From NCBI GenBank assembly GCA_963836775.1, contig CAWIKR010000003.1, forward strand, positions 992,001 to 1,056,000: a stretch of 64,000 nucleotides of DNA, read 5' to 3'. Of this stretch, positions 36,613-45,216 are shown piece after piece (the first letter of the stretch is position 1; every line of letters begins with the position of its first letter). Source of the DNA: DASQPR01 sp963836775 (GTDB lineage Bacteria; Actinomycetota; Actinomycetes; Mycobacteriales; Micromonosporaceae). Made by a program: the position numbers and the translations under genes. Under the pieces are notes generated by a model that saw nothing but the letters and a program-made list of their open reading frames with translations, was not told the origin of the DNA and ran no database searches.

Positions 36613-37164
36613 ATGTCACGGATCGCGACCACTCGAGCTGCCGAAATGCTGTCCACGCTGTCCGAGCCGAATCGCCTGCGAGTGCTGGGCGAGATGGCCC
36701 GCAGGGGCGCGGACGGCACGACACTGAGCGAGCTGGGTGCGGCGCTAGGTCTGACGCCGAAGGTGGTCGGTGCATGCGTCGCGCGGCTGGTCGCCGTCGG
36801 TCTCGCGGTGCGCGTCGCGGATTCGTACTGTGCTCAACTCGGTGAGGCGCGCGCCATCGTGGACGATCTGGACGCGGCCAACCCGGTGAACCGTCTGCTC
36901 GAGGAGTTTCCGCGGCTCAAAGGCGTGTTCTCGCACGGCCGCCTGATTTCCGCGCCGGAACTGTCGGTGCATGGTCACGACCTCGCGGTTCTGATCGGCC
37001 GGCTGATCGACCTGGATGGACCGGCGAGCGAGGCGGAGATCAACGATCGGCTGTCGGTGGTCTCCGACGACGTCGCTATGCTCCGGCGATTGCTCGTCGA
37101 CGAGGGTGTGTGGCGGCGCGATCGGTCGGGTTCGCACTACGAGCCGGCGCTCGGTTACCGCTGA
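36613..37164 (+). CDS. ArsR-like regulator with DUF2087 domain
   Basis: 183 aa from MSRIATTRAAEML (36613). An N-terminal winged helix (LSTLSEPNRLRVLGEMARRG...LSELGAALGLTPKVVGACVARLVAVGL) is followed by a linker and a C-terminal DUF2087 domain (RLKGVFSHGRLISAPELS...RRLLVDEGVWRRDRSGSHYE). Similar to the YdfF type. Divergent from the HNH gene, convergent with the SARP gene. Regulatory target unknown. Confidence 0.82.
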   Translation: MSRIATTRAAEMLSTLSEPNRLRVLGEMARRGADGTTLSELGAALGLTPKVVGACVARLVAVGLAVRVADSYCAQLGEARAIVDDLDAANPVNRLLEEFPRLKGVFSHGRLISAPELSVHGHDLAVLIGRLIDLDGPASEAEINDRLSVVSDDVAMLRRLLVDEGVWRRDRSGSHYEPALGYR

Positions 37165-37177
37165 AGTTGCACGTTCG

Positions 37178-37194
37178 GGCTGGCCGAGCCAGCC
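37178..37194. terminator. Short hairpin between convergent genes
   Basis: GGCTGGC (37178-37184) and GCCAGCC (37188-37194) are perfect arms with a 3-nt loop. They lie between the DUF2087 regulator and the SARP gene. Confidence 0.45.
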
Positions 37195-37248
37195 AGAACC
37201 GGCGCCGCTGAACCGCGGATACCCGAAATGCGTTGGATAGCGGTGACG

Positions 37249-40122
37249 CTAGGAAGTCTCTCGATCGGGTGTTGCCGTGGTTTCCAGGTCGGCGAGATCC
37301 TGCAAGATCATCCACTCCGACTGGGTCGGTCCAGGCTGGCGGGCCAGCCGGAGAGCCTCGGTGAGTTTCGCGCGGGCAGTGGCCACGTCGCCGAGTCGAC
37401 CGTATGTCTTGCCCAGGCCTCGGAGGCATTGTATTTCGCCGACTCGTTCGCTGATCGACCTGGCCATTTGCAGTGACGCGTGGAAGCTATGGAGCGCAGC
37501 TTGCGGATCGCCGGCCTCCAGGTGGATGTTGCCAATCCAAAACATGGCCTGAGCGATGCCGGGTTTCGAGTCGATCTCTTGGTAGATGGCTAACGCCTGG
37601 TCCAAGTGATCGGCGGCCTTCGCGAGTTCGCGCTGTTCCAGGTACGCGATACCGAGCGCACGTTGGGCGAAAGCCAGGCCACCGCGGTCGGAGCTAGCGG
37701 CGAGAACCTCGTTGGCGCGGATCAGCCGAGTCATGGCGGTACCTAGGTCGTTCTGGTGCCGCGCGAGATTGCCGTGGTAACAATCGACGGTGGCGACGGC
37801 GTGGTCGTCACCGAGAGTCTCGAACCGGCTTTTGGCTAGTTCAAAATGTCGGTCTGCCGCCACGAAGTCGGTGCGATCGCTGTATATCCAGCCCAGAATG
37901 AAATGCACGGTTGCTTGGCCGCGGACGTTGTCGGTGTTGGCGAGTGTGCTGTTCAGCCTTTCCGCCAGCTTTTGCCACTCGTCAAAGTACCGGCCTTGTC
38001 TAAACAGAAGCGAGGCATAGAACGCTAGTTCCCAGGCCATGTCGAAGTAGCCGTCGTCGGCGGCCGCCGCGATGATTGTGGCAATCGATCGATGTTCGGT
38101 GTCGAACCATTCCTGTGGCTGCGAAAGCAGCGGAGCGAGGGCGTCAGCGTCGAAATGCCATCGGGCCGACTCGCCCCGGACGGCTTGGTAGTTGCCTCCT
38201 TGCACCTGGTCGTAGACCGCCTCAGCGACGGTCAACCAGGCACGATATGCGCGGGCCTTTGCCGCGATCAGCTCCTCAGCGGGGATCTCTTGTTCGGCAA
38301 GGTCCCAGGCAAACAGTCGGACGAGGTCATGCATCTTGTATCGCGACCGGTCGTCGCCGGCTGCGCGCGCGGCGTCCACAAGGTGAGCATCGAAGAGTTC
38401 TTCGAGGAGTAGCTCTGCGGTGGGGATCTCCCGTTCAAGCAGTGCTGCTGCCTGCCACGCCGAGACTTCGGGGAGACCAAGCCTGCCAATGAGTTGAAGC
38501 AGGAGCTGTGCTGACTTCGTGAGGTCGTGATAGCTGATGGCGATGCTCGCGCGCACGCTTAGTTCGCCATGGATTAGTCCGGCGAGCCTTTGGTGTTCGT
38601 CCCGGAGTTGTTCCACCACGCGCGTAACCATCCAGTGCGGCTTGGCGGCCAATTTGGCTCCGACGATCCGGATGGCCAAAGGCAGGTTGCCGCATAACCG
38701 GACGAGATTGGCGGACGCCGTCGGCTCGGCGCGAATTCGAGGCACTCCGACCAACGTCTCCAGAAGTCGGCCCGCATCACCGTCCGGCATCAGTGACAGG
38801 TCTAGTGTGGCGGCCCCGTACGAATGGCCGATTCGACCGCGACTGGTCACCAGCGTGCGGGAGGTGGGGCTTCCGGGAAGAAGCGGTGCAATCTGCTCGT
38901 CGCTGCTGACATTGTCCAGCACGACCAGAATTCGTCGGTCCGCGAGAATCGACTTGTATAAGTCGACTCGTTCATTCAGGAAAACGGGCAGCGGCCCCAC
39001 CACACCGAGAGCCCGTAGGAACCGGCCGAGCACATCGAACGGCGCGGCCGGCGGTTCATGGGGCGAACCGTCGCGCAGGTCAACGAACAGCTGGCCATCC
39101 GGGAATTGGGCACGGCATAAGTGCGCAACGGCGACTGCGAGGGCTGTTTTGCCAACACCGCCGGGCCCGCTTACGGCCACGAGTGGGAATCGTTCGTTGT
39201 TGAGCATGCGGACGAGGTCGGTTCTCTCGTCATGCCGGCCGGTGAAGTCGGCGATCGGCTGAGGCACAGTACGAGGCGTCGCAGCGAAACGTAGGCCCGC
39301 AAGTGATGTTGCGGCTTCGGCATTGTCGAGAAGGTGGGCGAATGGCTCGCAGACAAGGCTGTTGCCCAACACGGCTTGGGCGCCGTAATCGTGCAGGATG
39401 GCCTGCTGGATCTGCTCGACTCCGGATCCGGGGTCGATGCCGGCTTGGCGACGCAGGCGCGAGCGCCACGTCGCGTAAAGATTGAGTGCTTCGGCGGTGC
39501 GTCCGCTGAGGTACATGGCGACCATGGCCAGGGCGAGAAGCCGTTCACGCGCGGTGTTGGCTGATGACAAGTCGGCGAGTTGATCGACGACGCGAAGATG
39601 TGCGCCGGCATAGAGGTCTATGGCGAGCAGATCTTCCATCGCGTTCAAGCGGGTTGCGGCCAACGCGTCGGCGGTGCCCGAGAACGTCGCACAGTCGATC
39701 CCGCCGAGTGGCGGGCCGTGCCACAGAGCTAACGCAGCTTCGAGCTCAGTGCGGGCCTGCCGCAGCGTGGTGGCGTCGCGCCAAGTACGGCAGGCGCTCG
39801 TGAACACGTGAGCGTCGACGATGTCGCGGTCCGCGCGTAGCCGGTAGGACGTGCCCGTGGACTCGATGTCGATGGTGTTGCCAGTCGGATCAGCGGTGGT
39901 CAATGCCGACCTGAGCTCGGATATCCGCGTGTGCAAGGATGGTCGTGCCTTGACCACGTCGACCTTCGGCCAGACCGCATCCATGAGTCTTTCGGCGGTG
40001 ACTAGCTCGTTGACTTCGAGAGCCAGCAGCCCGACGAGGATGCGCTGCTGGCGTCGTTCGAGCCGCACAGGGCGACCGTCGTGCCGGACCTCAATCGGCC
40101 CGAGCACGTGGATCTCTACCAC
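37249..40122 (-). CDS. SARP regulator with BTAD, NB-ARC and TPR domains
   Basis: 957 aa, GTG start. OmpR-type winged helix (about 1-95), BTAD (about 100-245), NB-ARC ATPase with P-loop GPGGVGKT (319-326), Walker B LVVLDN (399-404) and RNBS-like LVTSRGR. About 300 C-terminal residues form TPR units (AMFWIGNIHLEAGDPQAALHSF is the clearest). It lies 153 bp downstream of the peptide gene on the same strand. Two promoters upstream of neighbouring genes carry SARP-type heptamer repeats, so it probably activates the peptidase and globin genes. The TPR domain could bind a small peptide, but this is inference. Confidence 0.93.
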   Translation of the reverse strand: MVEIHVLGPIEVRHDGRPVRLERRQQRILVGLLALEVNELVTAERLMDAVWPKVDVVKARPSLHTRISELRSALTTADPTGNTIDIESTGTSYRLRADRDIVDAHVFTSACRTWRDATTLRQARTELEAALALWHGPPLGGIDCATFSGTADALAATRLNAMEDLLAIDLYAGAHLRVVDQLADLSSANTARERLLALAMVAMYLSGRTAEALNLYATWRSRLRRQAGIDPGSGVEQIQQAILHDYGAQAVLGNSLVCEPFAHLLDNAEAATSLAGLRFAATPRTVPQPIADFTGRHDERTDLVRMLNNERFPLVAVSGPGGVGKTALAVAVAHLCRAQFPDGQLFVDLRDGSPHEPPAAPFDVLGRFLRALGVVGPLPVFLNERVDLYKSILADRRILVVLDNVSSDEQIAPLLPGSPTSRTLVTSRGRIGHSYGAATLDLSLMPDGDAGRLLETLVGVPRIRAEPTASANLVRLCGNLPLAIRIVGAKLAAKPHWMVTRVVEQLRDEHQRLAGLIHGELSVRASIAISYHDLTKSAQLLLQLIGRLGLPEVSAWQAAALLEREIPTAELLLEELFDAHLVDAARAAGDDRSRYKMHDLVRLFAWDLAEQEIPAEELIAAKARAYRAWLTVAEAVYDQVQGGNYQAVRGESARWHFDADALAPLLSQPQEWFDTEHRSIATIIAAAADDGYFDMAWELAFYASLLFRQGRYFDEWQKLAERLNSTLANTDNVRGQATVHFILGWIYSDRTDFVAADRHFELAKSRFETLGDDHAVATVDCYHGNLARHQNDLGTAMTRLIRANEVLAASSDRGGLAFAQRALGIAYLEQRELAKAADHLDQALAIYQEIDSKPGIAQAMFWIGNIHLEAGDPQAALHSFHASLQMARSISERVGEIQCLRGLGKTYGRLGDVATARAKLTEALRLARQPGPTQSEWMILQDLADLETTATPDRETS

Positions 40123-40228
40123 CGAGGCACCGCCCGCCTTAGGGTATCGCCGATGTTAACGCAAGATCATCGTGCCCGTCGCGAGGACGGGACATCGATA
40201 GATCTAATTGTGTCATCAGCCGACGGCA

Positions 40229-40257
40229 GGGCGGAACCCGGGGTGAGTTCCGCGCCC
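40229..40257 (-). terminator. Hairpin between peptide and SARP genes
   Basis: GGGCGGAAC (40229-40237) pairs with GTTCCGCGCCC (40247-40257) with a 2-base bulge and 9-nt loop. It lies 19 bp past the peptide stop and about 107 bp before the SARP start. It would let the peptide be made in excess of the regulator, as an attenuator or terminator. Confidence 0.6.
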
Positions 40258-40275
40258 GCCGTGCGGACGGCCTCA

Positions 40276-40455
40276 CTAGTCCGGCGTCCAGTTGCCTTCC
40301 CCATCGCTGGGTGTCACGACGACAGTGCTCGTGTTTGTGCTGTGGTCCGGCGTCCAGTTGCCCTCGCCGTCAGCGAAGCTCGCGGTTGCGGGGGCCAGCG
40401 CGCAGACTAATCCGAGTGCAGCGACCGCGATCGCGGCCTTCGTTCGACGCTTCAT
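40276..40455 (-). CDS. Small secreted peptide with terminal nonapeptide repeat
   Basis: 59 aa. A perfect GAGGAGG ribosome site (minus strand of 40461-40467) lies 5 nt before the ATG. A signal peptide (MKRRTK, hydrophobic AAIAVAALGLVCALA, then PATASFA) should be cut after SFA. The mature 31-residue peptide begins and ends with the same nonapeptide, DGEGNWTPD, separated by a 13-residue Ser/Thr/Val-rich spacer with a further TPS. The two copies use partly different codons, so selection on the amino acids is likely. It sits between the S9 peptidase (upstream, 93 bp) and SARP (downstream), all on the minus strand. Family not recognised. A signalling or bioactive peptide is the best guess; it has no RiPP enzyme nearby. 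Confidence 0.8.
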   Translation of the reverse strand: MKRRTKAAIAVAALGLVCALAPATASFADGEGNWTPDHSTNTSTVVVTPSDGEGNWTPD

Positions 40456-40548
40456 GCATGCCTCCTCTCGGGTCTAGTTGGCGAACAGTTGCGCTGCCTA
40501 ATCCGACGGAGCCCGGCGCGGTCACGTCGGCCGGCAGGGGTCGTTGGT

Positions 40549-42396
40549 TTACTCGAGTGGTCTGAGATTCCCTGTCGCGGTCCCTACGTGCTTGACGAAG
40601 AAGTCCGTGGTTGCCGTACGGGCTGCGATCTCGTTTTCGGTCTTTGTGAAGCCGTGGCCTTCGTCATCGAACACGCGGTAATCGACATCGACGCCGCGAG
40701 CTGCGAGGCGATCGACAATCTGGTCGCTCTCGCTCTGCGGTACGCGCGGGTCGTTGGCACCCTGAAGAAGCAGGAGGGGAGTACAGATCGCGTCACTGTA
40801 AGTGACAGGGGATCGGGACATCAGGAAGTCGAAGTCGGTCTCCGGGTTGCCAATGATGCGTTCAACGAGACTGCGCCAGGTCGGCGGAGATGCCTTGGCC
40901 AGTGTGACCAAGTTGCTTGGCCCGAAGTAGACAACGGCTCCAGCAAATCTGCGATGTGGCAGGCGGCTGAGCGCCGACAGAGCGACGAAGCCCCCATACG
41001 AACCGCCGAACAAAGCGATCCGGTCGGGATCTACCCAGGGCTGCTCCAGCAGGTAGCCAACCGCTGCGTCGATGTCATTGAGGTCGTCGCCGCCCCAGTT
41101 TCTGTAGATCTTGGACTGGTAGCGGTATCCGTATCCGGACGAGCCGTGGATGTTCGGGGCGAATACGGCGATGCCTTGATCTTGGAGGAACTGGTACATG
41201 CCGCCATAGGGATAGTTCGGCCGTTCCTGGACCGTCGGGCCGCCGTGGATCGAGATCACAACCCCAAGTGGCCTCGATACCTCCCTGGGCAGATAGACGT
41301 ACGCGGGCACCCGGTCGCCCAGTGGCGACGTGAACCGGACCAGCTCGGGTTCCGGGAGCGAGCCGTCGACAACTCCCTCCGGAATGAATTCAGTGATCCA
41401 GGTCAACTCGCCCGTCTTGAGGTCCACCCGCAACACGTTGTTAGGCATTTTCGGCGTGGCCATCACCAGTACCGCGACGGCGCCGTCCGCTGACAATGAC
41501 AGCCGAGATGCAACACCAAGCGGCAGCTCGGGGACGGCAATGGTTTCGCCGCTGAGCATGTCCCTAGCCCTCATTTGGGAGGCGCCGTCAACATCGACGG
41601 TCCAGACGAGGATCCGCCCATCTGCGGAGCTGTCGGCCTGCTCGACATCCCAGTTAGGGGCATCGATAAAAGTCAGTTCGCCGGAATCGGCGTCAACGAC
41701 TGCTAGGGCTTCGAAGTCGCGGTCGAGGTTAGTCCGGACGATGAAGCCTGATCCATCGGGCAGCCAGGGACCGAGCCAATATACGGCCGGTTTCAGGTTG
41801 AACGTGATGCGGCGGACCTTTCCATTACGCAGGTCAGCGACATGGACGATGTGATCGCGGGTCTCATCGACCCATTCTGTGATCGACAGGCGGGCGCCGT
41901 CAGCAGACCAGTAGCCGGCATGCAAACGACCACCAGGGGCGAAAATCCTACGGACAACACCAGTCTCGAGCTCGCAGAGCAGGATGTCTTGGTCGTCAGG
42001 CTTGCGATCGGTAGCCGCGTAGGCCACGAGGCGTCCGTCCGGGGAGAACGGGTTGCCGATCGCGGCAAAATGCTGGGCGTTGTCGGCCGAGGTCAACGCG
42101 GTTGCTGCACCCCCGCCTGCAGGAACGAGATACAGCTGGGAGTTTTCGTTCCCGCGTCGATCAGCTACAAAGAGAAGCTGCTCGCCGTTAGGGTGCCAGG
42201 CAACCCGCCGCACGGTGTGATCCGTGTAGTGAGTCAGCGAGCGCGACTGGCTCCCTGCCATGTCTCTCACCGCGACATTGAACTGACCGCCCTTGTCGTC
42301 GGCGTATGCGACTCGGGATGCGTCGGGGGATAACGCAAGAGTGGTCTGGATCCGAACCGGTGGTCGGAACGCGAGGTAAGTAGACATGCGGGTCAC
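40549..42396 (-). CDS. S9 prolyl-oligopeptidase-type serine peptidase
   Basis: 615 aa (GTG at 42396; ATG at 42387 is equally possible). The N-terminal beta-propeller (about 20-345) shows repeated WSADG/SPDG blades. The C-terminal alpha/beta hydrolase has oxyanion HGGP (384-387) and catalytic S466 (GGSYGG), D549 (GANDPRVP) and H581 (DEGHGF). No signal peptide, so cytoplasmic. S9 enzymes cleave small peptides, often after Pro, Ala or at N-termini; the adjacent secreted peptide has three TP sites. The promoter has a SARP-type repeat with ideal -10 spacing. Confidence 0.93.
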   Translation of the reverse strand: MTRMSTYLAFRPPVRIQTTLALSPDASRVAYADDKGGQFNVAVRDMAGSQSRSLTHYTDHTVRRVAWHPNGEQLLFVADRRGNENSQLYLVPAGGGAATALTSADNAQHFAAIGNPFSPDGRLVAYAATDRKPDDQDILLCELETGVVRRIFAPGGRLHAGYWSADGARLSITEWVDETRDHIVHVADLRNGKVRRITFNLKPAVYWLGPWLPDGSGFIVRTNLDRDFEALAVVDADSGELTFIDAPNWDVEQADSSADGRILVWTVDVDGASQMRARDMLSGETIAVPELPLGVASRLSLSADGAVAVLVMATPKMPNNVLRVDLKTGELTWITEFIPEGVVDGSLPEPELVRFTSPLGDRVPAYVYLPREVSRPLGVVISIHGGPTVQERPNYPYGGMYQFLQDQGIAVFAPNIHGSSGYGYRYQSKIYRNWGGDDLNDIDAAVGYLLEQPWVDPDRIALFGGSYGGFVALSALSRLPHRRFAGAVVYFGPSNLVTLAKASPPTWRSLVERIIGNPETDFDFLMSRSPVTYSDAICTPLLLLQGANDPRVPQSESDQIVDRLAARGVDVDYRVFDDEGHGFTKTENEIAARTATTDFFVKHVGTATGNLRPLE

Positions 42397-42438
42397 GATA
42401 GGGGCGGCAATCCGGTTATCTCAAGGTCACGCGAAGAC

Positions 42439-42483
42439 GAATAACCGCTGCTTATAGCGGAGGTTGGTAAGAATCTGGTAAGT
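42439..42483 (-). promoter_or_regulatory. SARP-type promoter of the S9 peptidase
   Basis: On the minus strand two identical heptamers CTTACCA (42482-42476 and 42471-42465) are 11 bp apart, start to start. Exactly 8 bp after the second comes a -10 TATAAG (42456-42451). This is the rule for SARP activators (direct heptamers at 11-bp pitch, 8 bp from -10). A GTTATTC follows at 42445-42439. The whole 45 bp matches the element upstream of the globin operon in about 31 positions. The rest of the 335-bp gap to 42731 has no gene I can support. Confidence 0.75.
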
Positions 42484-42731
42484 GGAAACGAGCGCAATCG
42501 GCTGTGGGGCTCTCGTTCACGGCATTCAATTCTGTAAATGGCCGCCTGCAGCGCCATCAATCGGCGGGCTCGTCATCGCTCGAGCCGTCGACTGCGTCGA
42601 AGGCAAGGGGCCTTCGCGGACAGTGGTTCGGGCGACGGTACGCCGCACCCTAGATCCTTTGCGACACCCGGGATCCTGTCGGTTGGCGGGGGCCGAATCC
42701 GGGCACCGGACGGCCCGTTCGTTAACGGTTC

Positions 42732-43406
42732 TTAGCGTGGGCGGTCCGCCGCCCAGATACCCGACGGTGAGTCGGGCATCGTCCCGCTCGTGTGCATGTT
42801 GAGAGTGCGGGTTAGTTCGCCTGCGACGACGCCGAGGTGTGTCTCGGTTGTCGTCAGCAACGAGAGGATGCGTGCCAGCCAGTTTCGAAGGCGGACGAAT
42901 TCTTCCTGATCGGCGTTGTAGGCGGTACCGGCGGTGGCGCGGTACTGGCGAACTCCTTCGTCGCGGGTGCGGCGGGCTTGCTCGATGATCGCGTCGGCTT
43001 GGGCGAGAGCGTCGGCGTAAAGGTGATTGGCTTGCGCACGAGCGGCAGTGATGAGCTGGTCGGCTTCGCGTTGGGCGACGATCAGCAGATGCGTCGCCTC
43101 GTCGGCGGGCTGCCGCGGGCCGGGCGTGTCGACGTCGATGCGTTGTCTTTTGAACCACTCGCGTAGCCGTGTGTTCTCGGCCTGCTCACTTTCGCAGCGC
43201 AGTCGCCACTTTTCCAATTCGTATGCGGCGCGGTTCATCGCGGCGGTGACGTCGTCTGGGCGAATTCCGCGACGGCCCATCGGCGTCTCACGAAATCGGA
43301 ATCGCAGGAATTGCTCGGCCGACAATGGGGTCCACTCGTTGTTGTGCTCCACGGCCGTTCGACCCGAATGGGAGTTTGCTTCGTCCATCATGGTGAGCCA
43401 CCTCAT
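42732..43406 (-). CDS. DivIVA-like coiled-coil protein
   Basis: 224 aa. The start at 43406 overlaps the reductase stop by 4 bp (ATGA). Residues about 27-70 (PLSAEQFLRFRFRETPMGRRGIRPDDVTAAMNRAAYELEKW) resemble the DivIVA N-terminal domain; the rest is a long Ala/Gln/Arg coiled coil. DivIVA proteins mark poles or curved membrane. Encoding one in a globin operon is unusual and suggests localisation of the globin/reductase pair, by inference. Confidence 0.78.
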   Translation of the reverse strand: MRWLTMMDEANSHSGRTAVEHNNEWTPLSAEQFLRFRFRETPMGRRGIRPDDVTAAMNRAAYELEKWRLRCESEQAENTRLREWFKRQRIDVDTPGPRQPADEATHLLIVAQREADQLITAARAQANHLYADALAQADAIIEQARRTRDEGVRQYRATAGTAYNADQEEFVRLRNWLARILSLLTTTETHLGVVAGELTRTLNMHTSGTMPDSPSGIWAADRPR

Positions 43407-44542
43407 CGAGTCTCAAGCAACGATTTGTGGCGGATGCCGACCTCGGCGTTCTCGGTGTGAATATGCTGCGGCGCGATGCCGGCCATATTGAGCTCGCGGA
43501 CCACGGCCGTGACCATTCCGGTGGGTCCGCAGATGTATGCCTCGCTGTCTCGCACCGAGCCGAGCGTAGGTAGGACGTCGGTGGGCAGCCCTCGCCAGCC
43601 GGGATAACAAGGGTCATCAGAGACGACCGGGGTCACGGTTAGCCAGGCGCACCGCTTGGCACGTGCCGCCAACTCGGGCAGATCGTAAAGGCCGCGTGGA
43701 GTGCGCGCGCAGAGGATCAGGTTGACGGGCCGGGTGGATCTGGTGACCAGTAGATCGTCAATGAGTGCTTTCAAGGGCGCCAGTCCGGTTCCTCCGGCCA
43801 CCATGACCACTGGCCGGTCGCTCGAGTGGTCGAGCAGCAGGCCGTTTCCAACCGCAGCGCCGAGCTGCACGACCATCCCCGGACCGAGGCTGTAGACGAG
43901 AGCGGGGCTCAGCTCGCCCCCGGCGGCGGCGCGGACGTGGAACTCCATGCTTCCGTCCGGCCGCGGGCTGTTGGCCGGGCTGAGGTAGCGCCAGATCCTT
44001 GGCCGCAGCGCAGATTCCACGGGCACCGACTGCCCTGGCTGGTAGGCGAAGGGCTGGCGGGGAACGACCTGGAAGACTGCGATGTCCGGTGAGACACGTT
44101 CGTGGCTGACTACCTCCGCGGGCCAGGTACGCGGCGATCCGGCAACAGCGGCAGCACCGTCCTGCATTGCCCGAGCGATGAGCGCGTAAGCCTCAGACCA
44201 GTCGGCTGCCAGTTCGTCGGTCCACATCTCGCCCAGAAAATGCGCCATGGTCTCGAGCAATGCCTGCCCCAACGCCGGGTATCCGTGCGGCCCGACTGCA
44301 AACCGTCGGTGATCCGCGCCGAGCTGGCGGAGGTACGGCAGGAGCGTATCCAGATCCTCAATGCTGGACACTATGCCGCCCAACGCGGCAAAGAGCCGGT
44401 CTCGTTGCGCCGCCATCGATGCCGGGAAGAGTGCCCGCAGGTCAGGTGAGTTCACAAATAGGCGTGCGTAGAAGTATTCAGGCAGGTTGTCGCCCTGCAC
44501 TTCGGCCGAGCGCCAACTTGACTTGAGGCTCGCGATGTTCAC
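43403..44542 (-). CDS. Flavohaemoglobin-like protein (globin + FAD/NAD reductase)
   Basis: 379 aa from the GTG at 44542, which abuts the upstream globin stop (TAGTG). Globin domain (1-135) with probable proximal His78 (GADHRRFAVGP, aligning with the KHxSF of Hmp). FAD-binding domain (about 140-240) with WRYLSPAN, and NAD domain (about 243-379) with GGTGLAPLKAL and CGPTGMV. Architecture equals nitric oxide dioxygenase (Hmp) though shorter, and the KHxSF motif is divergent. It could detoxify NO or reduce the partner truncated haemoglobin. Confidence 0.88.
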   Translation of the reverse strand: MNIASLKSSWRSAEVQGDNLPEYFYARLFVNSPDLRALFPASMAAQRDRLFAALGGIVSSIEDLDTLLPYLRQLGADHRRFAVGPHGYPALGQALLETMAHFLGEMWTDELAADWSEAYALIARAMQDGAAAVAGSPRTWPAEVVSHERVSPDIAVFQVVPRQPFAYQPGQSVPVESALRPRIWRYLSPANSPRPDGSMEFHVRAAAGGELSPALVYSLGPGMVVQLGAAVGNGLLLDHSSDRPVVMVAGGTGLAPLKALIDDLLVTRSTRPVNLILCARTPRGLYDLPELAARAKRCAWLTVTPVVSDDPCYPGWRGLPTDVLPTLGSVRDSEAYICGPTGMVTAVVRELNMAGIAPQHIHTENAEVGIRHKSLLETR

Positions 44543-44991
44543 TACGCCGCCCACGCCCTTGGCACTGGTTTCGTAGCGATCACGCCGGCGAGGCCGTACA
44601 GAAGCTCGCCGACCTCCAGGATGATGTCCTCGTCGACGCGGAACTCCCACAGCGTGCCGAGCAGCAGGTTAACCGCGCGGCGGTAGTGGTGCGGCGGAAT
44701 ATTCAATTTGGCGTGTTTGGAGCGGAGCGTCTCGATTCGGTAGCGGGCCGGGCCACCCATGACATGGCTGATCAATTCCACCTGGTGCCGCTTCACTCGA
44801 GCGAGCTGTTCAGTGTCAAGATCGTCGAAGTAGCCAGCGAGTTGGGAGTCGGCCAGCACGCGCCGATAGAAGGCGTCGACGACCGCACTTACAGCGGACC
44901 GTCCGCCCATTCGTTCAAACGCCGAGGCTGTGTGAACCTCTGCCAATCGGCGATTCGTTGGCGTATTGGTCGAAGCATGCATTGAGATCAA
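44542..44991 (-). CDS. glbN: Group I truncated haemoglobin (trHbN-like)
   Basis: 149 aa (an internal Met at residue 4 is an alternative start). 2-on-2 globin fold with Tyr B10 at Y42 in FYRRVLAD, YFDDLD, the VELISHVMGG helix E and proximal His93 (KHAKLNI). Resembles mycobacterial trHbN, which scavenges NO with a reductase. First gene of the coupled trHb-flavohaemoglobin-DivIVA operon; a reductase immediately downstream is a natural partner. Confidence 0.9.
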   Translation of the reverse strand: MISMHASTNTPTNRRLAEVHTASAFERMGGRSAVSAVVDAFYRRVLADSQLAGYFDDLDTEQLARVKRHQVELISHVMGGPARYRIETLRSKHAKLNIPPHHYRRAVNLLLGTLWEFRVDEDIILEVGELLYGLAGVIATKPVPRAWAA

Positions 44992-45216
44992 GCCCTTCTG
45001 TTGAGTTCTGCGAGTCCGGTGTTATCGGCACCCGGCCTAGCTCCATGGCTGGGGGCGACTCGCGACATCGCCGCAGCCGCCGCTCCGCTTGCGACGGCCT
45101 CGGGCGGAACCAGTTCTAACGAGCCGCAGTCGCAACCGCGCTAGGACCACCCGCGAGATCATCACGGCCACGATGCTAGGAACCGGACCACCAGAGATTC
45201 AAGACTGTCGAATTAT

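Noticed and set aside
42526..43158. Minus-strand frame overlapping the DivIVA-like gene
   Set aside because: Different frame, Arg-rich, the coupled DivIVA-like frame is better supported.
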